Assembly (NCBI GenBank): GCA_020086605.1
Contig: JACBWW010000040.1
Coordinates: 6,921,495-6,985,494, forward strand
Direction of reading: 5' to 3'
Length of the DNA stretch: 64,000 bases
Origin: Lanius collurio
Lineage: Eukaryota; Chordata; Aves; Passeriformes; Laniidae
The notes beneath the pieces were generated by a model. It worked only from the letters and a program-made list of their open reading frames with translations, was not told the origin of the DNA and did no database searches. Below, piece after piece: positions 12,701-24,700 of this stretch. The first letter of the stretch is position 1; the number at the start of each line of letters is the position of its first letter. A program made the position numbers and the translations under genes.

Positions 12701-15700
12701 GTGCCCTGTGTTTGTGTCCATTTTCTGGCTCCAGTAACAGTGCCATCCTTTGGTTGTGAAAGTTTGGGGTGGGTTTGTTTTTTTAGTAATAAAGTGTCTT
12801 TTCTTTCTTGCAGCATCAGGTACTGGGGTTTTTACTCTCTAATGAAGTAAAAGCAGACTGATGGTTTTGATATGATACATACATTAGTTTCTTCCTATTC
12901 TTGATAGTTTTTCTTTGTTAGTTAAGAGAAGCACACCTGTCCTGCTGATGGTGTCATAAAATTGATTCCACTGATGTAACTTGGTCACTGGATGAAGTGT
13001 TTTGCACTCAGAATTTTTCAGATGTAGTAAAGCTTCCCAAAGTCTGTGTTCTATGTGGAGTTTGTGTTTTCTTGAGCCTGGTGCAGGTGTGAACAGGCTC
13101 AGTAGAGCAATAGAGGGGCTTTTTTGCTTATAACAGTGAAAATGCTTATCGTTCTACTTTTCTACATGTAGAAAATTACTTTTTGAACCATTTACAGTTT
13201 GTTCTGCTGTGATTCCAATAACGTTGCTGCTATTCTTACAGCATTCTGTGGTAAATTCTAGCCATGTGTTTCACATATTTGACTTCAGAGATCTTACTGT
13301 TTCTTGTTGTGCCTGGGGCAGCGATAAGTGCCCTGTGTGCCTTGGGCAGACATTTTCCCTCAACAAATAACTGTAAATAATTTATTAATGCAATAAGTGG
13401 AGTATCCCTTCATTGAGATTGAACTGCTGCAGGCACACTGACTCCATTGGCCTCTTGGCTCATCTGAGCCTGTGAATAGGAGCTGGAAAATTTCTAAATT
13501 GCTGCAGGTTTTGGTAGTTGAACACTCTGAAACCACCAACAGCACTTGAGCACAGAGGCCAGGGAGAGCTCTTCTGCCTTGACTTGTCTTACAGTAGATC
13601 CACCTGCCACTGACTCCTGGAAATTCCCAGTCCATTCCCCTGGAAGGGGCATGGCTCCAGGCTTGCCATTGCCACTGCCCCTGGTTGTGCCTGCAGGAGT
13701 GGGTTTGCTCAGCAGGGGCCCCTTTGGCCTGGCTGTCCTTACTGGGAGCCCGTGCTGCAGAATGGCAGTGGAGCTGGAGAACATCCCCTGGGATCTCCTG
13801 AGAGTTTGGTCCCAGCCTCAGCTTTGCCCGTGCCCTGCAGCAGAGCAGGACAGCCAGCCCATGGTGAGAAGCACAGAGCTGCCAGTCATGGCAGGCTTCA
13901 GCAAGGGGGGCAAAACCAAAAGGCTTTCTAAAAGAAATAGCCGTTTTGGTTAAGTCAGAGCGAGTCTGTCAAAATACAAACCGTGGTGGCTTTTATTTTG
14001 CTTCGATAGGAGAGATACAGCTTTCAGAAAGCAGCATCCTGTGTAAACTAAGATTTAAACTTAACATTATTCCTAGTCATGCAGGAAGTCCAAACGAAAA
14101 AGAACTATGGATAATCAGTTAAAAGAGCTGACAGATACCCTGATGTGTTGATCAGTAGTAATACCTAATTTCTATTTCAAGTGTGCTGTAATGGATTACC
14201 ATATAGATGCAGCAAAGCACTGAGCATTAAATAGATCTATGTGTTTTCCGAAAAAGCAATATTATTTCGCTCTGTGGGGTTTCTTAAAACATTTCTTATT
14301 AGTGTAGTGTGAAACTAGGAACAAGATGTCAATAGCCAGCTTGGATTCACAGCAGTGTGGCTGCCAGCCTAGGCTGGAGGGGAAGAAGCTGTCATTTGTT
14401 TTATAGAAACTGCAATGCATGTTTTTTAGGGCACCTGGTGTGGGGAGGCCGTGCAGAACAGTGCTGGCAGTGAGAAGTTGCAAGGGACACGACTGGAGCT
14501 CGTTTGTGACTCGTGCCACCTTGGCAAAACCCACCACTTGGGGGTTGTGCTGGTGGGACTGGGGGCTAACTGGTAATCCTCAGGAATTTCTGTTTGATGG
14601 TGTGGGCTTTGAACCTGGGTGACTTGTTTTTGCACTGCAGGAGCAAGCGTGGGCTCTGCGTTGCCATTTTTTATAGAGGCACACTGGCTGCTCTTTTAGG
14701 ATGCCTGGTTGCTGTGGGGTAGGACCATGCAGGTGATTAGTCAGGTCTTTTCATTTTTTCAGAATGCATGTGTTTATTGTCCTCCTGGCTTTGAGGTGCT
14801 GAAAAGGAGAACACAAAGGAAATGACTTCAGTGTCTGCATTTTTGCCGTGTGAAAAGATTTGGGGATATGGGAGCTTTCCTCAGACAGGAACTTTGTTCC
14901 TCTTGCTGGTGGTTTGACCCCTTGAATTGTTTTGATTCAGTCACCTGGCAAGGGTGTTGGATTCTGTTTTGTAAAGAGAAAAGAACAGTAAGTGTGTTGT
15001 TTTCTGCCCCAGCCCCCCCCCCAGTTTTGTGCAGTTTAGAGTTTAGGCTTGCTTTTCCTGCTTGTTGTTGAACTCTGCAACAGCATGATGTTTTCCTGGT
15101 GCTCTCTGGATACAGCCTGAAGTTCACTTATGCTCAGGTGTGAAGGTTATTACCAAATTCTTCTTCAAGGGGGTCTTTGTTGTGGGGCTTTGCTCCTTAT
15201 ACCAGCCCATGCAGCTCACACCTTGTCACAGCTCTCTTTCTGGAAGGGAATTTTGTGTTTAAATTCAGGTGAAACTGTACAACTGACTAAAGCAATGGAA
15301 ACAAACTACATGGGTTTTGTCTGGTTTTCCACAATAAACGTGCCAAGGTGTGAAGCTTCATCCCTGCAGGGTGTTGTGAGACACCTGAATCCAGCCCAGT
15401 TCTTGTTGCTGGTTTGCCATAGGGTTTTGTTTCCTGTAGCTTTTCCTCGCACACCTCGGGCACAGGGCTTGTGGTGAGCCTGGGCACAGACCCAACTCCC
15501 ATGTGGAGTTTCTGGGCTAGGTTAGAAGTGCTCCTGGGTTAGCTTGGAGCTCCTTTGTGCCCTGTGCCGAGTGAAGTGATGATGAATGTCAGAAATAGTC
15601 TGGAGGAGTGGTGAGCTGCCAGTGTTCTAATGTTTAGATGGATAATGGTAACTCTTTGTCCATGGATCCTGCAATCTGACTGGCAGAAATCTGGTGCTTA

Positions 15701-18700
15701 ACTAACAGGTAAAGCCCTGCTGTGAGTCATGACCTCATTTTTAGCCAGTCAAGTCCTTCATCCCAAGCATTCTTCCTGCCCACGCACAGGGAGCTCGACC
15801 TCTGGACCCTCTGTTCTTGGGGCCCTGCTGTCACAGTGTGCTGGGGAGGGAGCTGAGGAAGTGATGCTGAAACAAAATGCAAGGGGCATACCTGGTTTTC
15901 ATTTTTATTCTGGTTAGCCTTTTAGAAATGCTAAATACTGTGTGGGGAGCACTTGCTATGGTGAAGGTGTGCAGGAGGACCAGCCTGTCTGTGACCCGAG
16001 GTCCAGCTCCCTCTGTCCATGAACTTGTCATGACTTCCATTTTCTGCCATGGAGAAAGGAATGCTCCATTTCCAAAAAGACTGTTTTGACTGTTGTATAT
16101 AATCTCTGAGGCCCTTTATTGCCAGAAGCAAGAGGTCTGTCCTGCTCCACGTCTCGAGCACGTGCTCTGGCAGCAGTGCTGACTTGTGTCACCCGGCTCC
16201 CAAGGGTGGCCCACGGTGCCAGGTGCTTTCTGGGCTGTGATGCTGTTTCATCTTGTGAGCTTTTGTGTGCAGAACACCCCCAGACGAGTCACTGTGGCTT
16301 AAGTGACTTACCATCCGTTTGCATCCTGCATGTGGTGTTGCTGAGAGCTTTGTTGTGCAGAAATTCGTGCCAGTGATATTGTTTGGTAGTTGCAAGGAAC
16401 TCTGACCATCAGTCGTTTATAACACTGTTTAATTTCATATGACTTCCAAAAGTAAATGTTTAAAACTAGTTTCCCATTTAAATATATCCTCCTAATTCCT
16501 CCTTTCAATGGTTGAAAAGTTGTAAGATGGGAGATGTTTTCTCTGTAGAACCTGTGTGAAGCCCTGTCTCCTCACAGACCTTTGTGGGGCAGAGCAGCAG
16601 TAGGTGAGCTGTCCTGTGCTACTGCCAAGCCCTAGTCCATGCTGCCAGTAGTTTAAAAAGGAAAAGATGTCTTGGAGCCTGTTGAAGTCCCTTTAGTTGG
16701 ATAAATACGGCTTTTAAGATCCACCCCCCTCCCAAATAGTTTTGATTTATCCAGCTTATTTAATGGCATTGCCATGCACTGAACTGACAAAGAAGACATT
16801 TGGAAGCCCCAAGTGTTCTTTGCCACTAAAATAAGACTTCATTCTTGCAGAAATCACTCTGTGGATGCCCTGTAGTGTGGCCAAACTGCAGGGCAATGGG
16901 TTTGACCAGAGCCTCCCCCAGTGCTTGCTCTGCCTCCGGCAGGATCAGCGCCCAGCTCCAGTGGTGGGCTGGGGACTGCTCCCCCAGGGCTTTATGAGCT
17001 GGGGACTCAATTAGCGTGGCTTTGTGTAATTTGTGTGGTCACAGCGAGCGGCTGCAGGCACAGGTAGGGGAGCTCTGAGGAGCAGGAGCTGCCTGAGCCG
17101 GGCAGCAGAGCCTGGCAGCCCGGGGAAACACTGAGCTGAGCCTGCAGAAAGTGTCAGCCCCAGGGAGCTGCTCGGAGATGTGTGAGCCCTTCCCCAGCAG
17201 GCAGGGGCTCTTCTGGGCAAGGGGAAAGCAAAGGGCTTCCAATCTGTCTCGTGGTGTGTGTTCAGGAGCACTCCCAGTGTCCTTCTCCACAGCCAGAGGA
17301 AAGCAGTGGACAGGAGTCCTTGCCTTGAGGGGTGTTTGCTGTTCTGTTGTGTCCCCTGTGTGTGTATTCCTGTTTTGTTTGTGTCTTGTGCATTCATTTC
17401 TCCATACCCTCTGACGAGCCAGTTTTATGACGGAAAATTTGACTGGTTTTGTTTCCTGCAGAAAATATTGCAGCTACTACCTGAGAGGATTTTTTATCGA
17501 TGGCATTTTCGCAGTATAGGTAAGAGGAAATGGTTTAATACAAAAATTATAAACTTTCTGGTAGCTTTTTTGGGTTCAGTTTTTCTTTTATTGGGCGATC
17601 TGCCTCTATGAGTGGAATTATGAATACATGCTATTTGTGCAAGCGTGGCCTCAGCTGTCTTTCCCAGATTCTCCTGACATGGAGGATTTTCCCAGCATCC
17701 TCTTAGAATACAGCCTTGGCCATGACAGACACAAGAGAGCCATGACTGACTCCCTCAGGCCAAGACTGACCGTTCTTTCCCCAAGCTCTGATGGTACTGG
17801 AGCTTCAGGAAGGAGGGAAGGAATAGGAGGAGTCTGGCAGAGAGCAGTCTTGGATGGGCAGAACACCCTGAAATCCAATGAAGTGGTTTAACTCAATAAT
17901 TTCCTCTGAATCAGATGTCTTGGATTCATCACTACTTTTAAAATTCTGCTTCCAAATGCCACCAGTGTGGTACCAATGGGTTTTTATGCTGCTCATTAAA
18001 ACTTTATGGTGGAGTTGTCTTCCTTCCAAGTAGGACTTTTTTGTCGTGGTTGAGGTTGGTTTGCAGCACTGTCTGACCAGCTGCCACGTTTGTCATCAGA
18101 ACAAGGCATTGCTGTTGCAGGAGAACAATGAGCAGAAGTTAAAGGTCAAGGGAAGGGCTGTTGTCACATTTCCACTCAGCACTGACATAAATAAGAGGAG
18201 ACATCTGCCTGGCCACTTGATAGCTGAAGTTCAGCTGAAATAGTCCAGGCCAAATTGGTTCCAGTCAGTTGCTCTGTAGCTGATGTATTCTTTATGCTGC
18301 TATTGAGTGGTCTTTGTGGGATAATTTTTTTATCTGTGTCCCAAAAAATGATGTACAGAATTTGGCAGAGCGTTTATTTACAGCTCTGCTTTGTGATTTC
18401 CTTCCGCTTAATGTTCATATGCATTAATGCCTATTTCCTGTATGTGTTAATAATTCCCATTCAATCCTGTGAAATGGTGAGATCTTGAGGAATGAACATA
18501 ATTCGCAGGTCTTGCTACTAATGAAAGTTACTTGGTCCTCTGACGAAATCCACAGTACCTCACTGGAAAGATGCATCATAGCTAATTTTGGGTAGTGGTG
18601 ATCATAACTAGGTTCAGTTGGGGTTTTCCCCCTGTAGTTGTGTTAAAACCCAGTGCAGTGGCCCCAGAGTCAATGGCATTAAAGTAGCCTTTCATGGAAT

Positions 18701-21700
18701 ATTTTTGAAAACATTGTTGTGGGATATGTCTAAGAGTGTCTACTTGATTTTCCTAATCCAGGGTCGATTCTGAAGAAGCTTTTGCACACTGGAAATTCTC
18801 TCAAGGTATTGCATTGATGTTTTCATATTCCGTTTCACTTTAATTCCTATGAAATATGTTACTTTGCAGTGTTTTTCTGGTGTCAGTGTTTGTCAGATTG
18901 TTAGACTCTGTAATTTTTTCTTACATTTTAACCAGAAGCTTTATTAATGCGATCCTCGATTATTTTGATATTCGTTTTCAGTCATTTTTCTGCTCTAGTG
19001 ACTTTTGTAAAGTTACCTGGAGAAGGTATAAATAGATAATGCTTAACATCTAATTTTTTTCACCTCTCTCTGGCATTAAAGCCAGGGATTTTATTAATAA
19101 TGTGGCTACCCTTGGTATGATGGCAAGACTTGCCAGCACCAAGCTGGGATGAAAGCACTTGCCCCGCCCGCTGTGAACTATTTATCCACATTACGGCATT
19201 CACAGAGCTTTTCCCCCCCCAAATCCGTGCCCCCGTAGCTCAGATGCGAAGGAATCCGCCTGTTCCTGCTGTGGCTCCAGGCCCTGCAGACCAACTGTGC
19301 CGAGGAGCAGATCCTGATGTTCGCCTGTCTGGTGCCCGGCTTCCCCCCGCTGCCGTCGCCGCGCGGGCCCTGCACCCTGGAGAGCCTGGTCAGCCCTCCG
19401 GCTGCGCCCGACGGTGAGCGGCTCCCGGGGTGCCCCTGGGGGAGGTGGTGTGTGCCAGTGGTGCCTTTTCCCTGCTCTTAAATCGGGAGGCAGGCACGGT
19501 TAGAAGGGGAAAAAGGGATTTTTACCTTGGTGTTTATTTTAAGGATCCTGAGGTGCACAATGTCCAGGTTGAATGCACCTCTGTGCGCTCCGCAATGCAC
19601 ACCCCCAAAAGATGTTGTATGACATTATAGGTGTTACTAATTAGCAGATCTATCAAAGATTCCCCACTGAGAGGCTCAAGTGAGCTCCTCTCCCCAAGGA
19701 ACCTTCCCCTGGATGGTTCTGTCTCAGTTTCCAGAATGTGTTCTGGAGAGGACCTTGGGATCTGGGGCACATTGATCTCTACCCACAAAGCTTCTAAAAT
19801 ATTTAGTCTCCTAGTTTGACCAACAAAGTCCAAGAATGTAGGCAAAAGTACCAGGAACAGAAGCTGCAAAAGGGCATGAAAGGGGTAGAAAAGGTAAAAA
19901 GCCTTCATGGCACCCCCTGGGGCTGGCTGGCCTGGCATCCCAAGCTGTCCGCAGCGTGTCCAGCTGCCGTGCTGCTCCTGCCCCTCTGAGCTCTCAGGCT
20001 TTGCCTCGGGGGTGGCTTTAATTCAGATGCAGCAGTAGGAGCATTTTACTGCCAGCTAAGTGGGGTGGAGGTCTCCACCTCCTTGGTTCCCCTGCTGGTG
20101 CCAGCCCTTCCAAGGCACTGGGGATCTGGTGCCATCCTCGATGGGATGTGCTGGGGCTTCATCAGCTACTGGGTTTAAGACAGCTTGGTCGTGCTCTAAT
20201 GGGTATTTTCAAATCAGTGTTTTTTATAGAAAATATCTTTCATTTAGCTGCTTTCCTGTGTGCTGTGATTAAAATATTTGATTTTAGCCAAGATTTTTCC
20301 AGAAGAAATAACACCGCTTTTGCCAGCTGTCTCTGGAGAGAAAATTGCTGAAGACCAAACCTGCTATTTTCTTCAGCTCCTGTTAAAATACATGGTAATT
20401 CAGGTGAGGAGGACATGTGTTTGTAACTGCTCGTAATTGGAGGATGTACTTGTGGTGGGAAATTAAGCCTACACCATATCTCTGTGGAGCTGGGCTTACC
20501 CTTCCCCAGCACTTCTTCTACTCTTGTTTTTAAATAGAAAATCATCCCAAAGGTTATTTCCTTGTGCCATTTTTGGTAGAAATAAGAAGTTTGTCACACT
20601 TTCTTGATAAGAATTAGCAAATGTTACCCAAACTGGCAGAATAACTGATTATTTTATGTGCTCGTGGTTGCATTTTGAAAATTGATGTGGGGTAAAGATT
20701 CAATTTGTTCTCTTTGGACACATACCTCGATGAAAAGAAATGTAAAGGACCACTGGAGGAGGAGATAGAGATGGCTTCTGAGATGTTTTTAAAAGGATGC
20801 AAGTGACATGTACATAAAATTTAATTAGAAGTAGATCAGATGAATCTGCACAGGAAATAAATTAAGATAATGTATATATTTAAAAAGTACAAATTAAGCA
20901 ACATTCGAAATAAAGTGGAAGCTGTGCAGACAATGAACATTAAAGAGCTTGGTATTAAAAAAAGATAAATCATAATTAAATACTTTGAGATACACTTTTC
21001 AGTATGAAAAGGCAAGACCAAAATAGTATTTGGAAGGGGTTTTGTCATCTTGAATAAATGCTTTATTTTGAAAAGTGGCTGTATGAAATTATCAGCTTCC
21101 TTCACAGCACCCTTTATTTTACATATCAGAGTCTCACAACACTTCAGTTAAAAATAGGATTTTGCTCTTCTTTTTGTACTCTTTTTACTTGTTTGAGATC
21201 TAAACAAACCTGCTTACATTATAAATCCCACTGCACAGTGGTTCCAGTGTTTGTTTATTTGTGTTTATTGTGATTAAGAAAATATTTATGATAAAAGTAT
21301 AGCTCAAAGTAACTTTGTCAAGATGTAAGAAGGAAATTTACCGAAAGCAGAGTGTGGTAGTTCCTGTCCTTCCCTGATTAGAAGAGTGCAAACACCCCGG
21401 CTTCCACCAAGCCTGCTGCCTTTGGGGTGCTGCTTCATTTCTTGTGTTCTTACTGCACTTTACAAAGGTGGTTTTGTTGCTGTGCTGGTTTTCCACCTCT
21501 TGCTGAAGTGCAGCTTCTTGGGGTTTTTGTTCAGGGTGAAACAGTTGTCAGTGTCGCACATTAACGTAAAACTTTTTGTTTGTTTCTCTTAAACTGCTGA
21601 CAAAGGCTGCAAGCTTGGAATGGAAGAACAAGGAGAACCAAGACACTGGGTTTAAGTTTCTCTTTACCTTGTTCAGAAAATACTACCTTCCTCACTTGTT

Positions 21701-24700
21701 CCCATCTTTTACAAAGCTAACCAACCTCTACAAACCCGTGCTTGGTAAGTGGTGGGTCTTGCCTTTGAAGTAGAAGAAGCCAGAGCCTGCTCTTGGCAGC
21801 ATCTCTGTCACCTGCCGGTGTGCGGCTGCACGTCTGTGGGATGAGGAATTTCATGTGAAATCATCTTACACTGTAGCAGGAGTGGTTCTCTGTTGCTGCT
21901 GTTGCCCTTCCTTTTGCAGCCCTTCTCTTTTGCTTTCCTTTGTTTTGGGCAATACAAGTGATAACCTCGTGAAAGATCTGTGCCCTTAGGTTCTCCTGAG
22001 GAGTCATAAAGTTAGGGTAGAACACAAGCATTAGTACAGTGAAAGCAGTCGGTCAGTGCATCTTGGCTGATGTGTTCAGTACATTTAGCCAGAGCTGGGA
22101 AGCAGTTGCTAAGGTTCCCCTTTGTTTCTCTCTTCCTTTTTGTCCCACCAGACATCCCTGATGTCAGACCGAGGCCGGTGTACGTCACTGCGACACGGAA
22201 CAACGAAAGTGTCTACTGCACAAAAATCCCCTACATGGCAGCTCGAGTTGTTTTTATCAAGTGGCTCGTTACCTTCTTCCTTGAGAAGAAGTATTTAACT
22301 GCTGTTCAGAATACAAAAAATGGAGAAGAAATGCTCCCTAAAATGATTCAGGTGGGCTTTAAAGTTTACCTCTCTTCTTGTGTACATGCTAACCTTGCAA
22401 GCGACCTCACTGCATTGGCAGCTGAGACATAAGGAAATGCTACCCCTTAGTGAATAAATGATGTAGCTGCTTTTTTGATTTTATTTGGTGGAGGAGGGAA
22501 TCTCCAAGGAAAACACTTCAGTAATTCACTAGAAGTTTCTTTTTTTTTCCCCCTCATAACTTGTTGCATTACCAGCTTCAGCAGTATTAGATTTAGACTT
22601 TTGGAATTTACTCTGTAAACTGTCACACTTGGTGGTTCCATGGACCATCTCCCTGCAACATCACAGGCTGCTTTGTTTTTCTCTCAGTTACAGCAGCTGT
22701 TTATAATGAGATATTAGAGAAATACTTCATTTATAAACTCCGGGCTGAGACTTCTCTAGAATTAGGTGCCTCACAATGAATTTTATAAATTGATGCTTTT
22801 GAGAAGGTCTCTAGCTTCCCGTTAAGAGTTTAGGATCAATATCAGTGTACATTCTGTCTTGAGCCATAGGTGAGTGTCAGCTGTGGGCTCAGCAGAGAAG
22901 CAACGCAGTTTGGGAGGTTGCAGAATACATGCAATGCCAGAGCAAAACCCGGCAAAAAGTTGTCAGGCACAATAATGTTCTATGATCCATCTTTTCCCCA
23001 AAAAAAGGGGATGTGGGTGTTTGTCTCTGCTGTGTCTGTGCCTTCCTCCTCACTCTTAGTGTGGAGTGAACAATCCAGTCAGTTGTTGTGTGCTGTAAGA
23101 AGTGTCTGGTTTGTAAAGACAAATTCCTTCTTGGACTGAGCAGCAGACTGAGATTTGCTGTGCCTGGCTGCTGGGATCACGGGGTTGTGCCAGGCTGGGT
23201 GTCCAGAGCCATGTGCCAGACCCCCAGAGGCGTGGTGGGGGCTGCTGCGGCCGGTGGTGGGGGCTGCTGTGGCCGGTGGTGGGGTGTGCTGTGACAGCTG
23301 GGGTGTGCTTTGGGGTGTGCTGTGACAGTCGGGGTGTGCTGTGACAGTCGGGGTGCGCTATGGGGTGTGCTGTGACAGTCGGGGTGTGCTGTGACGGACG
23401 AGGGGTGTGCTGTGCCGTGCAGACGGTCGGCGTGGGCCAGGAGAAGAGCTCCGAGCTGGAGGGCGGTGCGACGCCGGCGGGCGAGCAGGAGCGGAGCCAC
23501 TCCAACAGCAGCACCCTGTCGGACAGGCGGCCCAGCAGCTCCAGCCTCTGCAGCATCGAGGAGCAGCACCGCAGCGTCTTTGAGATGGTGCAGAGGATCC
23601 TCCTCTCCACACGGGGATATGTCAACTTCGTCAACGAGGTGTTCCGGCAGGTCCGTGCCCAGCACCGCCTGCTGCCCTGGTTTTTATTCCAGCTCTGAAG
23701 GGAATGGGGTCTGCTAACCGGGCCAGCTCCGTGCTAATCACTGCAGCAGCCTTTGAGGTTGGGCTCCTTCCTGGGTCTAGTTTAATGATCAGATAATGGC
23801 ATTGTTGTGGGAACTGAAGCTTGCTACTTCGGATGGCAGCATGGGGTGGTGGTGGCTGTGTGTGTGCGTGTCCTAGGTAGAGTGACATCAGTGAACTTTC
23901 CGTTTCAGGCTTTCTTGTTGCCGCCTTCTGATGTGTCTGCCACACGGAAGGTGGTTAAGGTGTATCAGAAGTGGATACTGCAGGAGAAACCCGTGTTCAT
24001 GGAAGAGCCAGACAAAAAGGAGGACAGCCAGGATGCTGTTGTTCCCTTGGAAGACTCCTCAGTGCAAACAGACGGTAAACATGTATGGTATCCCTGTTCC
24101 TTACTTTGCTCTGTCCACTGCAGTATGGGGCTTTCCACCTCGCTGTGTAGAGGAGTAACAATTTAAAAGTGTGTGTGGGAAATAAAAGTTAAAAAATGCT
24201 GTTATTTAAGGACTCACAATTGAAATAGTTCCCAAGCTCCCAGCAGTGCTTAAACAGGGAAGGTTTGCAGCTGGTTTGATGAACATCATTGCGGTTATTC
24301 CCTGCATGTATAAATATGACAGCAGGAACTTCATGGAAGAAACACTGACAGGTTCTGCAGTGCTAAGGCATGGAGAACTATTTTGTTTTGGTGGTGCTTA
24401 AAAATTTGACAGTATGTATTATTTTGTGCATACTGGATGAAATATTTGGAACTGGACACCTTAGTCTAGGAAATGAAAGTGTAGATACACTGCGCATCAT
24501 CTTTTAATACCCTGTTTTGGACCATCAGTGAAAGTTCTTTGACACTCTTGACACTGTTTAAAGGGAAGTTTTCTAGTACTGAATAAGATGTTCGATATGT
24601 AAAACAGTGAGAATTACAAGGTTTTTACTTTATTCTGTAGAGAATTTATAGTTTTGCCAGATATAAACTCAAGCGTTACTACAAGCAGTTACTACAAAAA

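Noticed and set aside
23232..23422. Array before exon 10 as a CRISPR array
   Set aside because: Units are contiguous, without unique spacers, in a vertebrate intron; it is a minisatellite.
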